DNA of 64,000 nt from Diadophis punctatus similis (Eukaryota > Chordata > Lepidosauria > Squamata > Dipsadidae): assembly GCA_023053685.1 (NCBI GenBank), contig JALIGW010000003.1, forward strand, positions 44,400,496 through 44,464,495, read 5' to 3'. A program made the position numbers and the translations under genes. Of the stretch, positions 12,501 to 22,689 are shown piece after piece (position 1 is the first letter of the stretch; every line of letters starts with the position of its first letter). The notes below the pieces were generated by a model, which was given only the letters and a program-made list of their open reading frames with translations, was not told the DNA's origin and made no database searches.

Positions 12501-12659
12501 CAGAATAATCCCCGTCACATCTTCCAGTTGGTACAGTCCAAACAGACCTATACCCTGATTGCTGAAACTGAAGAACTGAAGCAGCGCTGGATGAAAGCCA
12601 TTGAACAGTCAGCCAGGGGAGGAGAAGAAGAAGAAGATTCGTGTGATGATCTGGAATAA
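419..12659 (+). CDS. FGD2: FGD2, C-terminal half (8 exons; FYVE, RhoGEF and PH domain protein 2)
   Basis: Eight exons with GT/AG borders and compatible phases join to about 311 codons ending in TAA at 12657-12659. Read in order they give the end of PH domain 1 ([14 protein letters not shown]..., then [24 protein letters not shown]), a linker, a full FYVE finger ([22 protein letters not shown]; eight Cys in four CxxC pairs), then PH domain 2 ([20 protein letters not shown] ... [11 protein letters not shown]) and an acidic tail (EEEEDSCDD). From memory this matches vertebrate FGD2 better than FGD1, FGD3 or FGD4, including the exon-end sequences. Known role of the family: FGD2 is a GEF for Cdc42, binds PI3P through the FYVE domain and acts at early endosomes and ruffles of antigen-presenting cells. 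The RhoGEF and start codon lie left of the window. No frameshift or stop is seen in any exon, so the gene looks intact here. Introns total about 11 kb and are filled with repeats. Confidence 0.92.
957..2119. mobile_element. hAT-type non-autonomous transposon, family I (1163 bp)
   Basis: Inverted ends CAGTGTTTCTCAA / TTGAGAAGCACTG are flanked by a perfect 8-bp duplication CCTTAAAG at 949-956 and 2120-2127. Both ends carry runs of G. It lies in an FGD2 intron. Inside is an inverted duplication of about 100 bp (see findings). Short open frames inside it have no recognisable product. Confidence 0.85.
2239..2615. repeat. Fold-back repeat with ~120-bp imperfect arms
   Basis: Bases 2239-2355 and 2490-2615 are imperfect inverted copies, sharing for example GACAGGAGGAAGAG, CAGATAAGAGGCAGCT and TCAGAAGGGA or its equivalent. 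A third, direct copy of one arm is at 3410-3550. This is an interspersed family that I cannot name. Confidence 0.6.
2623..2700 (+). mobile_element. Half copy of palindromic hAT-type element, family F
   Basis: CAGGGGTCTCCAACCTTGGC then AACTTTAAGACTTGTGGACT matches one arm of the complete palindromes at 19927-20061 and 62788-62923. The second arm is missing or replaced. Confidence 0.6.
3116..3195 (+). CDS. FGD2: FGD2 exon b: PH domain 1, C-terminal strands
   Basis: 80 nt after a long T-tract acceptor (CTTTTAG at 3115), coding [20 protein letters not shown] and TLELQA, then AG of a split Arg codon before donor GTAATT. The [11 protein letters not shown] strand is characteristic of the FGD PH domain. 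Confidence 0.92.
3285..3315 (+). CDS. FGD2: FGD2 exon c: 31-nt microexon, PH domain 1 C-terminal helix
   Basis: Only 31 nt, between acceptor CTCTGCAG and donor GTAGCC. It completes the split Arg codon and reads [10 protein letters not shown], the start of the C-terminal PH helix with its invariant Trp. 80 + 31 nt gives 37 complete codons, so both borders are fixed by frame. Too short to be found by open-frame length. Confidence 0.9.
3410..3550 (+). repeat. Third copy of the fold-back repeat arm
   Basis: Starts AACCTTGAGAGACAGGAAGA and keeps TCATAAGAG and GTTTCTCAGAA at the spacing seen in 2239-2355. It lies in the intron between FGD2 exons c and d. Confidence 0.5.
3800..4217. mobile_element. 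hAT-type element, family B, in FGD2 intron
   Basis: Begins CAGGGGTGGGCTTC and ends CATCCCATCCCTG, with a perfect 8-bp duplication CACATAGC at 3792-3799 and 4218-4225. GC-rich interior. The - strand contains the perfect splice-donor string CAGGTAAGT (complement of 4068-4076). Confidence 0.85.
4603..4695 (+). CDS. FGD2: FGD2 exon d: end of PH 1 helix and linker to FYVE
   Basis: 31 codons ([20 protein letters not shown], then [11 protein letters not shown]) between acceptor CCTCCCAG and donor AGT/GTAAAT, phase 0. The charged linker [13 protein letters not shown] is typical of FGD2 between PH 1 and the FYVE finger. An alternative cut two bases earlier would shift the frame and is excluded. Confidence 0.9.
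5001..5008 (+). promoter_or_regulatory. FGD2: Tandem NAGNAG splice acceptor of FGD2 exon e
   Basis: The acceptor reads TTGCAGCAG followed by GGCCAG. Use of the first AG adds a Gln codon (QGQSQELG); use of the second starts at Gly (GQSQELG). Both keep frame, so two proteins differing by one Gln in the PH-FYVE linker are possible. Confidence 0.7.
5006..5140 (+). CDS. FGD2: FGD2 exon e: N-terminal half of FYVE finger
   Basis: 45 codons, phase 0. It contains the FYVE WxxD motif (WIRD), the first zinc pair CMRC, the basic PI3P-binding motif RRRHHCR and the second pair CRAC, ending at GY before a strong donor GTGAGT. The start is ambiguous by one codon because of a tandem acceptor (see 5001-5008). 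Confidence 0.92.
5205..5560 (-). mobile_element. Candidate solo LTR in FGD2 intron
   Basis: Read on the - strand the block begins TGTTAGAATATTC and ends TTTTGCAACA, that is TG...CA with short inverted TGTT/AACA ends. It contains a TATATATAT run and a compact body of LTR size (356 bp). No clean target duplication or internal retroelement sequence is seen, so this is a structural guess. Confidence 0.4.
5779..5925 (+). CDS. FGD2: FGD2 exon f: C-terminal half of FYVE finger
   Basis: 49 codons, phase 0, between acceptor GGAGGCAG and donor GTGAGG. It starts [13 protein letters not shown] and supplies the third and fourth zinc pairs (CARC, CAEC) and the FYVE RVC motif (KRVCAEC), then a linker ending GKHKGILE. 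Together with exon e all eight zinc ligands are present. Confidence 0.92.
6700..8490 (-). mobile_element. Decayed antisense LINE reverse-transcriptase remnant
   Basis: On the - strand, bases 7267-6944 read [13 protein letters not shown]...LLNIFMDQ, which resembles the non-LTR RT motif GVRQGCVLSPxLFNIFMD. Bases 7685-7455 read [15 protein letters not shown] ... [10 protein letters not shown], resembling the upstream block WxxGxxxPIYKGKG...YRGISLLSIPGK. Order and spacing fit one RT domain. Many frame breaks make it non-functional. The clade is uncertain (R4- or RTE-like). It sits antisense in the FGD2 intron after exon f. Confidence 0.6.
8496..9000. mobile_element. Mariner-type non-autonomous element, family M (505 bp)
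   Basis: Ends CAGGTAGTCCTCGGTTAA / GCGGACCACCTG, flanked by TA on both sides (8494-8495, 9001-9002). The same element with end consensus CAGGTAGTCCTCGACTTA recurs at 22226-22370, 22950-22979, 32200-32380, 32383-32778 and 63902 onward. TA flanks fit Tc1/mariner. Confidence 0.75.
9869..10340. mobile_element. Mariner-type non-autonomous element, family N, with internal tandem repeats
   Basis: Ends CTGTATTTTTCAGAGTATAA / TTATACTCCAAAAAATACAG with TA at both borders. The interior (about 9990-10245) is an imperfect tandem repeat containing GGAGAGAGTAACAATGAAAG twice and GTTAGGGCT(A/G)G at least twice. Confidence 0.7.
10691..10834 (+). CDS. FGD2: FGD2 exon g: start of PH domain 2
   Basis: 48 codons, phase 0, between acceptor TTGGCAG and donor GTATGT. 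It reads [20 protein letters not shown] ... [20 protein letters not shown], the first strands of the second PH domain. It follows a 4.8-kb intron that holds an antisense LINE remnant and two DNA transposons. Confidence 0.92.
11331..11483. mobile_element. hAT-type element, family B, internally deleted (153 bp)
   Basis: Flanked by ATCCCAGC (11323-11330) and ATCCCACC (11484-11491), 7 of 8 identical. The right end reads AACAACCCACCGCTG; the interior has GTTGCTACCAGTTCG and TGCACATGCGCAGAAG as in other family B copies. Last FGD2 intron. Confidence 0.7.
11837..11950 (-). mobile_element. LINE 3'-end fragment, antisense
   Basis: TTATTACATTTATATGGCTG followed by CCCATCTAGA is the complement of the L2/CR1-like 3' tail (gggcggctatataaatgtaataaa) seen in other copies here. 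Short and old. Confidence 0.45.
12076..12369. mobile_element. hAT-type element, family B, just before last FGD2 exon
   Basis: Perfect 8-bp duplication CTCAACAG at 12068-12075 and 12370-12377; right end TTAGAACCCACCCCTG. It holds TGTGCATGCGCAGAAG palindromic motifs. In the sense direction of FGD2 it carries CAAG/GTAAGTT at 12345-12355, a consensus splice donor. Confidence 0.85.
12447..12659 (+). CDS. FGD2: FGD2 last coding exon: end of PH domain 2 and acidic tail
   Basis: 70 codons plus TAA after acceptor CTGACCCAG. It reads [20 protein letters not shown], a strand with [19 protein letters not shown], then the C-terminal helix [11 protein letters not shown] with its conserved Trp, and a tail rich in Glu and Asp. 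A hAT-type element (12076-12369) ends only 77 bp before the exon. Confidence 0.92.
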   Translation, partial: DVKAYASIPLLGYHIEPYQNNPRHIFQLVQSKQTYTLIAETEELKQRWMKAIEQSARGGEEEEDSCDDLE

Positions 12660-12780
12660 TTCAAGCTCCTTCTGAGGCTGTTTCATACTCTGAATTGCCA
12701 CTGTAATAAGCACCGAATCTGTGTTATAAATTCAGTCATATCTTTCAGTTATAACTTTTTCACTGGCATTTTTGTCTAGT
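12660..12780 (+). other. FGD2: Start of FGD2 3' UTR
   Basis: Non-coding sequence directly after the stop. There is no AATAAA in the next kilobase. A weak variant TATAAA lies at 12725-12730 and the first ATTAAA at 14110-14115. The true end of the transcript cannot be fixed from sequence alone. Confidence 0.5.
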
Positions 12781-13281
12781 AGAGATTTCCTTGGCTTACT
12801 GGTGAGCCTGCCACTGAGCATGGCAGTCCCTCTTCTCACGTCCATATATTGTAACTCCTCCCTTTATGTTCTTTCCAAGGCCGCTGGTTACACCTTCAAG
12901 GTCATCTCAATGGTCTGGAGCCACCCCACCTTACTTGCTCTTTCCAAGGCCTTTGGTCGCACTCTTTATACTGGTACATATCACCTCATGTTCTTATCAG
13001 CTATGCCCGTTCCACCCCTGGTTGGTCTTTTTTCTCTCTCCTTTCACCTGATACCCATATATGCTCGTTACCATTCCCCTCACCGGGGTAGACCATCTAG
13101 TCCGGGTGGAGCCCTATTCTTGACCTGGCATATTCCCTATACGGATACATTCCTTCATATATCCAGCGTATATCCAGCGAACTATTCAAGTCCTAGTAAA
13201 TTGTTGATTTGTCATTTAAATTTGCAAACTTTTATTGATAGTCGTCTTGTTCATATATATATTACATGCTGGTACAAATAA
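12781..13281 (+). other. Unidentified block with 170-codon open frame downstream of FGD2
   Basis: An open frame runs 12772-13281. The sequence contains a partial internal duplication around CTTTCCAAGGCC (12860s and 12935s) and ends AT-rich. The translation (hydrophobic, Leu/Ser/Pro-rich) matches no family I know. It could be 3' UTR, an old LTR-type repeat, or chance. Confidence 0.3.
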
Positions 13282-14910
13282 TACTTCCTGTTTGTGCATA
13301 GACCTTTTTTGATCTACAGCTATGTCAGGGAAATTATTCTCTGATCAGAGATTCTGACACTGAAGAATCCAAAAGTGCTTCCTTCCATCTATTTAAAAAA
13401 AAAAGGTGAATGGGATCTTTATCCCAATTCCAATTACAAAATATAACCTATGACAGGCTCAACCTCTCTTATGGGCCCAAGAGAATTGTGTACATGGCAT
13501 GCTAACATACACTACTTTTAAAACATTTAGATATGTTCAAGGAGGTTGGTTAAACAACCTACATTTGATCTTTTGCTGTAATAGCTAAGTTAAATCTTCA
13601 TATTCAGAAAAATAATGTAGGGGAAATGGCAGATGATTCTTTTTTTCTGTCAGGTTTTTTAGTAAATTTCTAAAGATAGCAGAATGATCGCAACTGGAGA
13701 CTGAATGCTGGATCAGATTGGCCATGTACACCAGGAAATGACCCAAAGATATTTTAGGAGGTTATGTTGGTGAAACCGAACATGTTGAATGTTTCAAATC
13801 AGAAATAAGTTTGGAATATCTGAATTTATTTCAACAATTACATGGTAATGGCTGCAGATTGTGTAGTCTATTTTCTGACACTTCTAAGTATTCACTTATT
13901 TTATTCTTTAGCTGATTAGTTTTTTAGTTGCAATCCCTTTCCTTTTAGGTCAGTAAACCTCTGATTACTTTTCATGTCTCAGTCTTACTGGACTTACCAT
14001 TACATTGATGGAAGTACCCATCTACAATGGTCTTCAAACCATTTATCTGTACTGTGTATTTTATTGTCAATTATTCAGAATCAGGATATCAATGTTTATT
14101 TGATGAACTATTAAATTACCGCAAGCTGAATTTTAGAGATAAATACAGTTAAAAGTAACAACTGTTGAAACTGTTTCCCTTTCCATCTACCTTCCACCTT
14201 TCCCCAGGGGTCAGAGTGACAAGATTTCTCTTTGCCCAAATGCTATTTCCTGGTCCCTTCGGTTCCCTTCTCCTTTTAACATTCTAAAATGGTGTCCATG
14301 GCTACTTGAGGGTGTCTTCCTTGCCCCTTTCCAAGAAGCTGTTATGTTTTTAGAAAATCTTGATATTTTTTTAAATGAATACTGGAAACTCCAAATGAAA
14401 GCACAAACTTCCATTTTTTAAAATACAAGAATAATTTTGTGACCTATAAGCTTTTGCAGAAGATAACATGGTGGCATGGGTGCTGTTCCATGCTTTATTT
14501 ATTACCCAGAGAAAAAGATAAGCAAGTTGGCACTGGCAGGGAGCAACTGGGAGGAAGTTAAAGGAAATAGAAGGGAACATTCCGTTCTGTCAGGGTTTGT
14601 ATCTTTTTACCTTCCCTTATCTACGCATGACATGTTTTCAGAATTCCAAAATTTCTACCATCTCCATCAGACAAGTTGGAAGACTACTCTTAACATTCCA
14701 AGGTAAGACATAGTGATTGGGAATTCTGGGATGGGTATTCCAACACTTGCAGTGGATGTTACCGCATAAACAAGAGTAAAGCTTGCAAGATGGATACTGT
14801 GCATGTCCAAATAATTTAATAATAAATGCTGAAATTCCTTTGTGAACTTTTAGAATGATGGTTCACATCATTCCATATAATGCAGGCTGTATGCCAGGTA
14901 TCATATATGG
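13282..14910. other. No recognisable gene or repeat
   Basis: AT-rich single-copy-looking DNA downstream of FGD2, possibly including its distal 3' UTR (ATTAAA at 14110-14115). I see no splice-bordered exon and no RNA gene. Confidence 0.5.
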
Positions 14911-15200
14911 CAGGGGTGGGTTCTAACTTACCTCGCTGCCGATTCGCTTCCTCCTGTGCCATGTGGGTGCGCTTTGCGCACGCGCACATGCGCATTGCCA
15001 AAAAATCCGTGGGGAAAACCGAAAACAAGATGATGACCGCATGCACAGTGCTGGAAACTTGGCTTCCGTGCATGCTCAGAAGAAAAAAAAAGATGGCGGC
15101 ACCCACGGACTGGCACTGACCGAACCGGGTCGGTAATGTCATTGTGACATCACCAGCGGGTTGCTACCAGTTCGGGCGAACTGGGAGGAACCCACCCCTG
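14911..15200. mobile_element. hAT-type element, family B
   Basis: Ends CAGGGGTGGGTTCTAACTTA / GGAACCCACCCCTG. Flanks ATATATGG (14903-14910) and ATGCATGG (15201-15208) match at 6 of 8. The first 25 bases include ACTTACCT (donor on the - strand). Confidence 0.8.
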
Positions 15201-16735
15201 ATGCATGGCTACCTGCCTTGTTCCAGAAGTACTGTAAATCGAAAAGGATGTTGCTATCATATAAATACTGTGAAGTGATTTTTCTGTCTGTCTTGATGCT
15301 ATCAATAAATAAATAAATCTGACTTTTTGAAACAAATGGAACTCTTGCAGAACTTCACTGATGTCTTTTAGCATTACTTTTTTCCGGGAGAAGTGGCTTT
15401 AGCATGAGAAGTCATCCATTTGCCATATCTCAACTGTTGCTTTTTAAATTAACATCATTTTATGTTTCCCCCCACTTTAACTGGTTTTCTATTTGAAGCT
15501 TCCTCCTCCCCCCAAAAATTAGAATTACACTACATGAAAGATGACAGGGGTAGCATCTGGATGATCTTCTCTGGGTTTGTGAACTTCATTACGGCTTGGA
15601 TAGAGGACTCTGGAACTGTAGGCTGGACTAAGAAATAATTAAAAAAGAACATAATGGAAGAAGGTAATGGCAGACTGCTACAATCAAGAAAATGGTCTGG
15701 ACTCATCTGTTAAATTGCTGGAATCAATTTTGAATTGAAGAGACTCTGTATTTACTTAAATCGAAGAGCGTTTGTGGCTTAAGAAGGGCAGGACCTGATG
15801 TCTATTTGGAAGATTTTGGTGTTTTTAACAATAACGGTGTCACCATAGTCTGATCCAAGCGAGGCCAGATTCAAGATAAAAGAAAACAATTATGAGTGAC
15901 CATTATTGCACATTTTGCAAATTACATTTCTTTGCTAAAATGATCACCAGATCATCTACATTTTTAAGCTTCTGGGAAGGAAAACTGATGCTCATGCTAA
16001 CTGTGTGCCCTATGTGTGAATATGCATTAAAGGAGCATGCTTTTATCATGTGCATATAATCTGTTTTGTGACTTTCTGATCTTAATAATGCAATAGACTT
16101 TCATGCTCCCATTGAAAATATAAGTCATTTTACACTTTTTTTTCTAAAAAGCCTTTGCATCCTATTTTTAATGCATAATTGTGATTCATTATTTATAGTT
16201 GAAAAAATATAACTTTCAGAACAGAGAAGAATTTAAACAAAATAAAACGAATCTATTACTATGCCTTGCAAAAAAGTTGTGTTCACTTATTTGAAACAGA
16301 GACCTTGTTTTGGAGGCATACTTGTACAATCGTGAAAAAAGGGGTCCTCAGCGGCACCAGAAATATGAATACTGGTATATTTGTGGAATGTGTTGTGCAA
16401 TCTAGGTTTTGTACACCAGGGTGCACTCTCAGTTATAAAATACAGAACAGGCAGAAGAAGCAAGTGTCTGGGGATTTTTTGTGTGCTGAAAGTAGCAAAT
16501 CTCGTCAATTTTCCCAGAGAAAAATATGTGGTAGGATATTTGTGGATAAGTTGTTTTACATTATAATGTTACAGGGGGATGAGGAGAGGGACATTAAAAA
16601 TTATTGAGTACAGGTGCTAATTGAAAGGGGCAGAGCGTGTCCAACCAGATTTCTCATTTTTAAAATGTTTGTCCAAACTTCATGAAGATTCGTTGGAGAA
16701 GAAGTTGGCTGAAATGCAGGAGATTAAAATTATTG
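15201..16735. other. No recognisable gene
   Basis: AT-rich DNA with a short (AAAT) run near 15303. Short open frames such as 16266-16607 have no recognisable product. Confidence 0.5.
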
Positions 16736-17188
<453 letters not shown>

Positions 17189-17419
17189 CAACCAGTTTCA
17201 GTCTGACCACCTTGGCTGGAAGATGAGAACCTTAACATGGAGCATGCCAGTTTAGGGAAAGCTGCTAAATGAATTGGCCAGCATTTTCTTTGCTGTCATC
17301 GGTACAGGGTACAATGAAAACAGAGGTCTGCGCCATTTCAATCATTTTCTTGCTCACCTAGATTTCTGAGTGTTAGATCTTTGGTTGTTAACATAAATAT
17401 TCAAGTTATACCATACAGA

Positions 17420-17765
17420 AGGGGCAGCGCAAGGCTCAGTAGTTAAGATGCTGGTCTTGTCGGCTGAAAATCTGATAGCCCAGATTCAAGACCTGAGAGC
17501 CATGCAACGGGGTTAATTCCTGTCCTTGCCCCAGTTCCTGCCAGCCTTACAGTTTGAAAGCATGCAAATCCAAGTAGATAAATAGGTACCATTTTGGTGG
17601 GAAGGTAACAGATCTCTGTGAAGTCATTCCACATAACTGTGGAAATGCCTTTGGACAGTGATGGCTCAATGGCCTTGAAACAGAGATGAGCACCAACCCC
17701 TATAATCAGCAATGACTAGCGGAATAAAATCCGCAGGCATTCCTTTACCTTTTTACTTTACAATG
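17420..17765 (+). mobile_element. Sauria-type tRNA-derived SINE
   Basis: A box-like GGCTCAGTAGTTAAGATGC and B box-like AGATTCAAGAC lie at the head, followed by the middle block AACGGGGTTAATTCCTGTCC, GGTGGGAAGGTAACAG, CTTTGAAACAGAGATGAGCA-like and a Bov-B-like tail CTTTACCTTTTTACTTTAC. This order is that of Sauria SINEs, which Bov-B LINEs mobilise, and supports a squamate source. Confidence 0.8.
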
Positions 17766-18359
17766 CAGAAACTCATTTGTGATGCATCGAAAAATTATAT
17801 GTTAATGATACAGTTTCCTTTGGCTTTTTTCCATTCCACTTCTGGAGAATTAGTGAAGGCTTCAAATGTCTGTACTACCTATACTGTATATATAAAAGCA
17901 TACTGATCCTTGAGGATTTCATTACATTATTTTCAAATCCATCAGAAATGGGGATAGACTTCACTTTGGCCCAGAGTTCTACTCCTACTTTTCATTGCTG
18001 TGATGATCTGGTGATACATGAAGACCTGGGGCAATTTGTCTTACTAGAATCTCATTCACCTCTAGGAATTTTTGCCTCCTCTCAGGTACCCCTTGGGACA
18101 ATGTAGATACTGTTAGTCTTTATTGACTGACTGACTGACTATATATTTATCTTTCATCTCATGGCACAATTATCCCTCAGGATGATATTCTGAAGCTCAA
18201 TGAGAATAAGACATTTAAATTAACTGGAAACCAAAGGATACACTTTGTTCAAAGGTGTACCATTAAACAGATTTTCTTTGCCTATAGGTTTCACCTGTTG
18301 CAATAAAGAAGAAAGACAAGAACTGATTAATACCCTTCCCACTCCAATGCCCAGGAAGA

Positions 18360-18795
18360 GGAGTAATGTCTCTACGTCGCCTCCGATCTGATCTAAATGT
18401 AGTTCATAAAATCATCTGCCACAATGTCCTACCTGTTAATGAATACTTCAGCTTCAACCGCAACAATACAAGAGCACACAATAGATTCAAACTCAATGTA
18501 AACCGCTCGAAACTCGACAGCAGAAAATACGACTTCAGCAACAGAGTAATCAATGCCTGGAATGCACTACCTGACTCTGTGGTTTCTTCCCCAAACCCCA
18601 AAAACTTTAACCTTAGACTGTTTACAGTTGACCTCACCCCATTTCTAAGAGGTCTGTAAGGGGCATGCATAAGCGCACCATCGTGCCTACCGTCCCTGTC
18701 CTTCTGTCCTATTGTCTAATTTTTACCTATACATACTTTGCTTTTGTTTATGTTTATATCATACCTGTTATCTTGTACACGTGTTGACAAAATAA
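18360..18795 (+). mobile_element. LINE 3' fragment: end of RT-domain ORF and 3' UTR
   Basis: Bases 18366-18656 read LRRLRSDLNVVHKIICHNVL ... YDFSNRVINAWNALPDSVV ... LTPFLRGL and stop. The FSNRVINAWNALPDSVV block is typical of the C-terminus of non-LTR RT polyproteins. A 3' UTR with GGGGCATGCATAAGCGCACC and CCTACCGTCCCTGTCC follows; the same UTR recurs antisense at 51265-51470 and 54430-54560. The copy is 5'-truncated. Confidence 0.7.
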
Positions 18796-18840
18796 ATAAA
18801 TAAAATAAATAATAAAATAAAATAAAATAAAAAATAAAAC
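18790..18840. repeat. (AAATA)n/(AAAT)n tail of the LINE fragment
   Basis: A/T tandem array directly joined to the LINE 3' end. Confidence 0.85.
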
Positions 18841-19036
18841 CATATGGTAACTCCACCTTCTTTCTTTCTGATCTATATTATTGTCTGCTTTCCTCAAACT
18901 CATTTGACTTTTCTTCCCCAACGAATCCAGGCTTATCCTACAAAATTAGTCAAATATATGTTAGCTTAACATCTTTAAAAGCTAGAGAAGTCTGAGGGGA
19001 ACATGCCTCCCACATCAAAAAAGCTTAGAATAGATT

Positions 19037-19158
19037 TCTCCAACTTGATGTTTTCCAGATGAGTTAGACTGCAACTTTTATAATCCCAGAGCAGCAGTCC
19101 TGGTTATGCTTTTTAGCAAATATGGAAGTCCATGTAGAGGGCACCAGGTTGGGTATGT
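19037..19158. mobile_element. Old hAT-type element with inverted ends
   Basis: Left end CCAACTTGATGTTTTCCAGA and right end GAGGGCACCAGGTTGG are imperfect inverted repeats. From memory, similar copies in reptiles read 'ccaacctggtgccctccagatg'. The target duplication is not clear. Confidence 0.5.
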
Positions 19159-19926
19159 TGGAACATGACATTTCTCTGATGAATCTGCAATTTGTTACAA
19201 AACAGGACAAAACAAGGCCACATGGCTATGCTGTCATTAGTCCAATTACCAAAGGTTTTCTCATCCTTGTAATAGACTTCCTGCTTTCATCAGGCTAATA
19301 AACTTGAGAAATTGCTTCCTAGCCAAAGGTCACAGTGTCTCTATTTTTATTGCCATTCTAGGTCTTTACATTAGAGTTTGATTCTTGTCACATGCTGACT
19401 TACACAGAAGTCTTCTTGTCTGAAAAGTGATTAGGAAAAGGTTAGCAGTAGACTGACGATGTACCAAAATAAAGCTTAAAACTAAGCTTAGGCCCACTTT
19501 ATAAGATTATTTAGAGCACTGTGTGAGATCTGTTATTGAAATTGCCCTGAGTTATAGCACTGGACAGGGAAGAGATTCAAAGAAATGGGCTCTGAATCTA
19601 GATGAAAGCTGAATAAATATTGCCCTTGAAAAAGCTTTGCTGAGTCTGGTGGCTTGTTTTTCTCTTGCTTTGCTTAAGGAAAACATGCCTTTAAATGTTC
19701 ATTTAATATTTCATGGGGATATTGCTTTTTTTAGTATGATATGAGCCCTTAGCAAGTAGATGCCCCTAAAGCTGTACAGTAATTGTTTATTTGTCTATTT
19801 AGTGTTTAGCTGATATTGCCAAAATAATCCCTCATTTGTTAGCTTCACAGAAAAGGTATCTGCGCTGGTCTGCAGAAAAGAAATGCTTGACTTCAAAGAA
19901 TAAAAACAGCAGAAAAGGCTCTAGAG

Positions 19927-20061
19927 CAGCGGTCTTCAAATTTGGCAACTTTAAGATTTGTGGACTTCAACTCCCAGAATTCTCCAGCCAGCATAGTTGG
20001 CTGGAGAATTCTGGGAGTTGAAGTCCACAAATCTTAAAGTTGCCAAGTTTGAAGACCTCCG
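19927..20061. mobile_element. Palindromic hAT-type element, family F (135 bp)
   Basis: Two ~60-bp arms (starting CAGCGGTCTTCAAATTTGGC) are almost perfect inverted copies around GCATAGTT. Flanked by the 8-bp duplication CTCTAGAG at 19919-19926 and 20062-20069. Confidence 0.9.
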
Positions 20062-21829
20062 CTCTAGAGCTTAGATTCCTATCAACTCCACAGGAACAAG
20101 CCTCCGTTTGAAGGTACAGTCAGAGTACAGAACAAATTCACAGTTAGATTATATCTATTATTTAAAAATATACTTGGAGCTTATGGGAAAACAATTCTTA
20201 GGCATGATGATTCATGTGACTGTTAGACCCGAGCAAATGTGAACAGTAGGTGAAAGGGCAGGAATGTATGATGCACCCCAGTGCAAGGCTTGAGTCATTC
20301 TGATCGCTGACTGAACTCCGAAGTCCAAAAATCTTCTCCATCACAGATGGAGACTCAACAGTAGACTTGGCAACTGGCCATGATAAGATGGGAGTTGTAA
20401 ACTCCCCTCAGGCCTTTTTCCAAATAGCAACTGAAGGCTGAGCTATAATTCTGAGGCTTAGCTAACTTCATATGAACTCTCGAATATCAACAAAACATAC
20501 TGATGAAAGTATAGTATGAGCTGGAGAAAGAGTTCCTCCTGAGGAACAGCACTGGTGGCCAAGGCCTTTTCATCCTCCAAGTCCAGATCAATTACCATTA
20601 TCTCTTAATGTCTTATTCCAAATTCTTTTCTTCTTGCCAGGAAGCGTACAAAAATGCATGTCTCCAGTACAAAGACTAGCACAGAACAGGGAAACTGACA
20701 AGGTTTGTCAGTTGCTGCGAAGATCTAATATTAAGCAAAGGTTAGAGAAAAGGATCTTTTTCCTCATGAAGCAGAAACTGAAATCCCCAATGAGAAGTTC
20801 AGTGACTTCCCATTCTTAAAAATGCAGAAGGGCCAGAGGCTATTTACTGGAATTTCCCTCCTTCCTGTTGTCTCCATGCTTGCCACCCTTTTCTTGTAAT
20901 TTGACCCAAATATACACTGTGAGAAAGAGTCACAATGGGGAAGTGGCATCGGCCTACCCATTCATAAATCCAGACTGGGTAACTATATCTGTTATGTTGC
21001 TTCTACAAGCATATGATCTTGATCTTTCTTTTCCACTTCAGGCCAATGCTTGGTCAGTCTGTCCAAAAGCACATGGAACTGACTCCTGCACTAGTTTGAG
21101 AGTGTTCGCCATTTAATCTACATAGCTATCTATCATGATCAGAAGTAGAAAGTGGCAGAAAGAACAATATCCGCATAATAAAATTACTGCATTGACAGAG
21201 CATTCTGTACTAAAGAAATACAACTTATTATGGCTAAATATAATGATCTGATCCCCACATCAAGATAATCACTGGTTTCCTCAACAAGTTAGTTCATAAA
21301 CTACTCAACCTGAGCCTAATTTAGCTTGCTATATAAAAAGGAAAAACTTATAAACCAGAGTAAAACATATGTCAAAATTAGAGCAAAGAATCAATTTGTC
21401 ATTTGATTCTGTTCTGTCTACAAATGCAGAAAACTTGCATGGGTTGTATTAACCCCTCAAATGATTGTGACACTCTGGAAATGCTATTAATATCTTGGAA
21501 TTCTCCTACACCGCCCAGAAAGATTCTGTGGGTTAATTCATTGATTCAAAGTTCAGTTTGAAAGAATATGCATCCACTCAGATCAGTCGAAATCTGAAAA
21601 TGTCGTAGGTATTTTAAAATTATCTTTGGTGCTTTTTGGATCATGTACCTCTGTCTTATCTGGGTGCCCTATCTGTATCCTTTTTTATAGGTACTCCTTG
21701 TATTATGATCATTAATTCCACAACCATTTGAAATTATGAAGGACTGAAAAAGTGACTTTTATGATCAATGCAGTATCCTAACAAGCAAAGTCAATGGGAG
21801 AAACCAAATTTGCTTAAACGCAATAACCA
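20062..21829. other. No recognisable gene or repeat
   Basis: AT-rich DNA. No splice-bordered exon, RNA gene or clear repeat is seen; short open frames (20634-20816, 20868-21113) look like chance. Confidence 0.5.
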
Positions 21830-22225
21830 AATAACAGGGTTGAAGGGGACCTTGGTTGTCTTCTAGTCCAACCCCCTACTCAGGTAGGACACCCTATCCA
21901 GGGGTGAAATCCAGCAGGTTCTAACAGGTCCTGGAGAACCGGTAGCAGAAATTTTGAGTAGTTCGGAGAACCGGTAGCGGAAATTTTGAGTAGTTTGGAG
22001 AACTGGCAAATACCACCTCTGGCTGGCCCCAGAGTGGGGTGGGAATGGAGATTTTGCAATGTCCTTCCCCCAGGAGTGGGGAGGGAATGGAGATTTTGCA
22101 GTATCCTTCCCCTGCCATGCCCACCAAGCCACACCACGTCCACCAAGCCACGCCCACAGAACCGGTAGGAAAAAAAATTGGATTTCACCACTGCCGTATA
22201 CCATTTCAGATAAATGGTTGTCCAA
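21830..22225 (-). mobile_element. CR1 LINE 3'-UTR fragment, split by a DNA transposon
   Basis: 21830-21898 (AACAGGGTTGAAGGGGACCT ... TCCAACCCCCTACTCAGG) and 22194-22225 (GTATACCATTTCAGATAAAT ... CCAATC) are the two sides of a CR1 3' end in antisense, interrupted by the element at 21899-22193. Confidence 0.75.
21899..22193. mobile_element. hAT-type element, family C, inserted in CR1
   Basis: Ends CAGGGGTGAAATCCAGCAGG / TTGGATTTCACCACTG. The interior has two copies of the 41-bp unit (GTGGGGTGGGAATGGAGATT...) that is greatly expanded at 59262-59945. Flanks ACCCTATC / CCGTATAC fit a decayed duplication of CCCTATAC. Confidence 0.8.
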
Positions 22226-22370
22226 TCTCAGGTGATTTACTTAAAAACCATGGCAAAAAAATGGTTGCAAAATTGGACATGATTCACTTAACAAATGATT
22301 CACTTAACAAACTTAGTGATACCGGTAGATGCTTCAATCCCAATTGTGGTTATAAGTTAAGGACTACCTG
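22226..22370. mobile_element. Mariner-type element fragment, family M
   Basis: Ends CAATTGTGGTTATAAGTTAA then GGACTACCTG followed by TA. The left part is truncated. Confidence 0.65.
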
Positions 22371-22689
22371 TACTATATATGCATTATATATGAATATAAT
22401 TTGATCTGTTCTTAGAGTATATTTATTGATTTGTCTTGTTCTCTCCTATCTCTGCCTTCAGACCAAGTGGTGGCACTGTGTTACTTCTTTCAGTACCTTC
22501 AGTATATGGGGCAAACTTGGGCTAGATAATGCTCCAGATTAGTGAAAACATCCTCTGCACCTATCTCTCGTCAATCATGCTGGAAGGGGAAAACTTATTA
22601 GAACTTTTCTCAATGTTCTCACTGGCTCTCAAGTATCCCAAATTTGTAAGTGCTACAAGAAAGTGGCCATGCTAGCGATAAGTAACCAT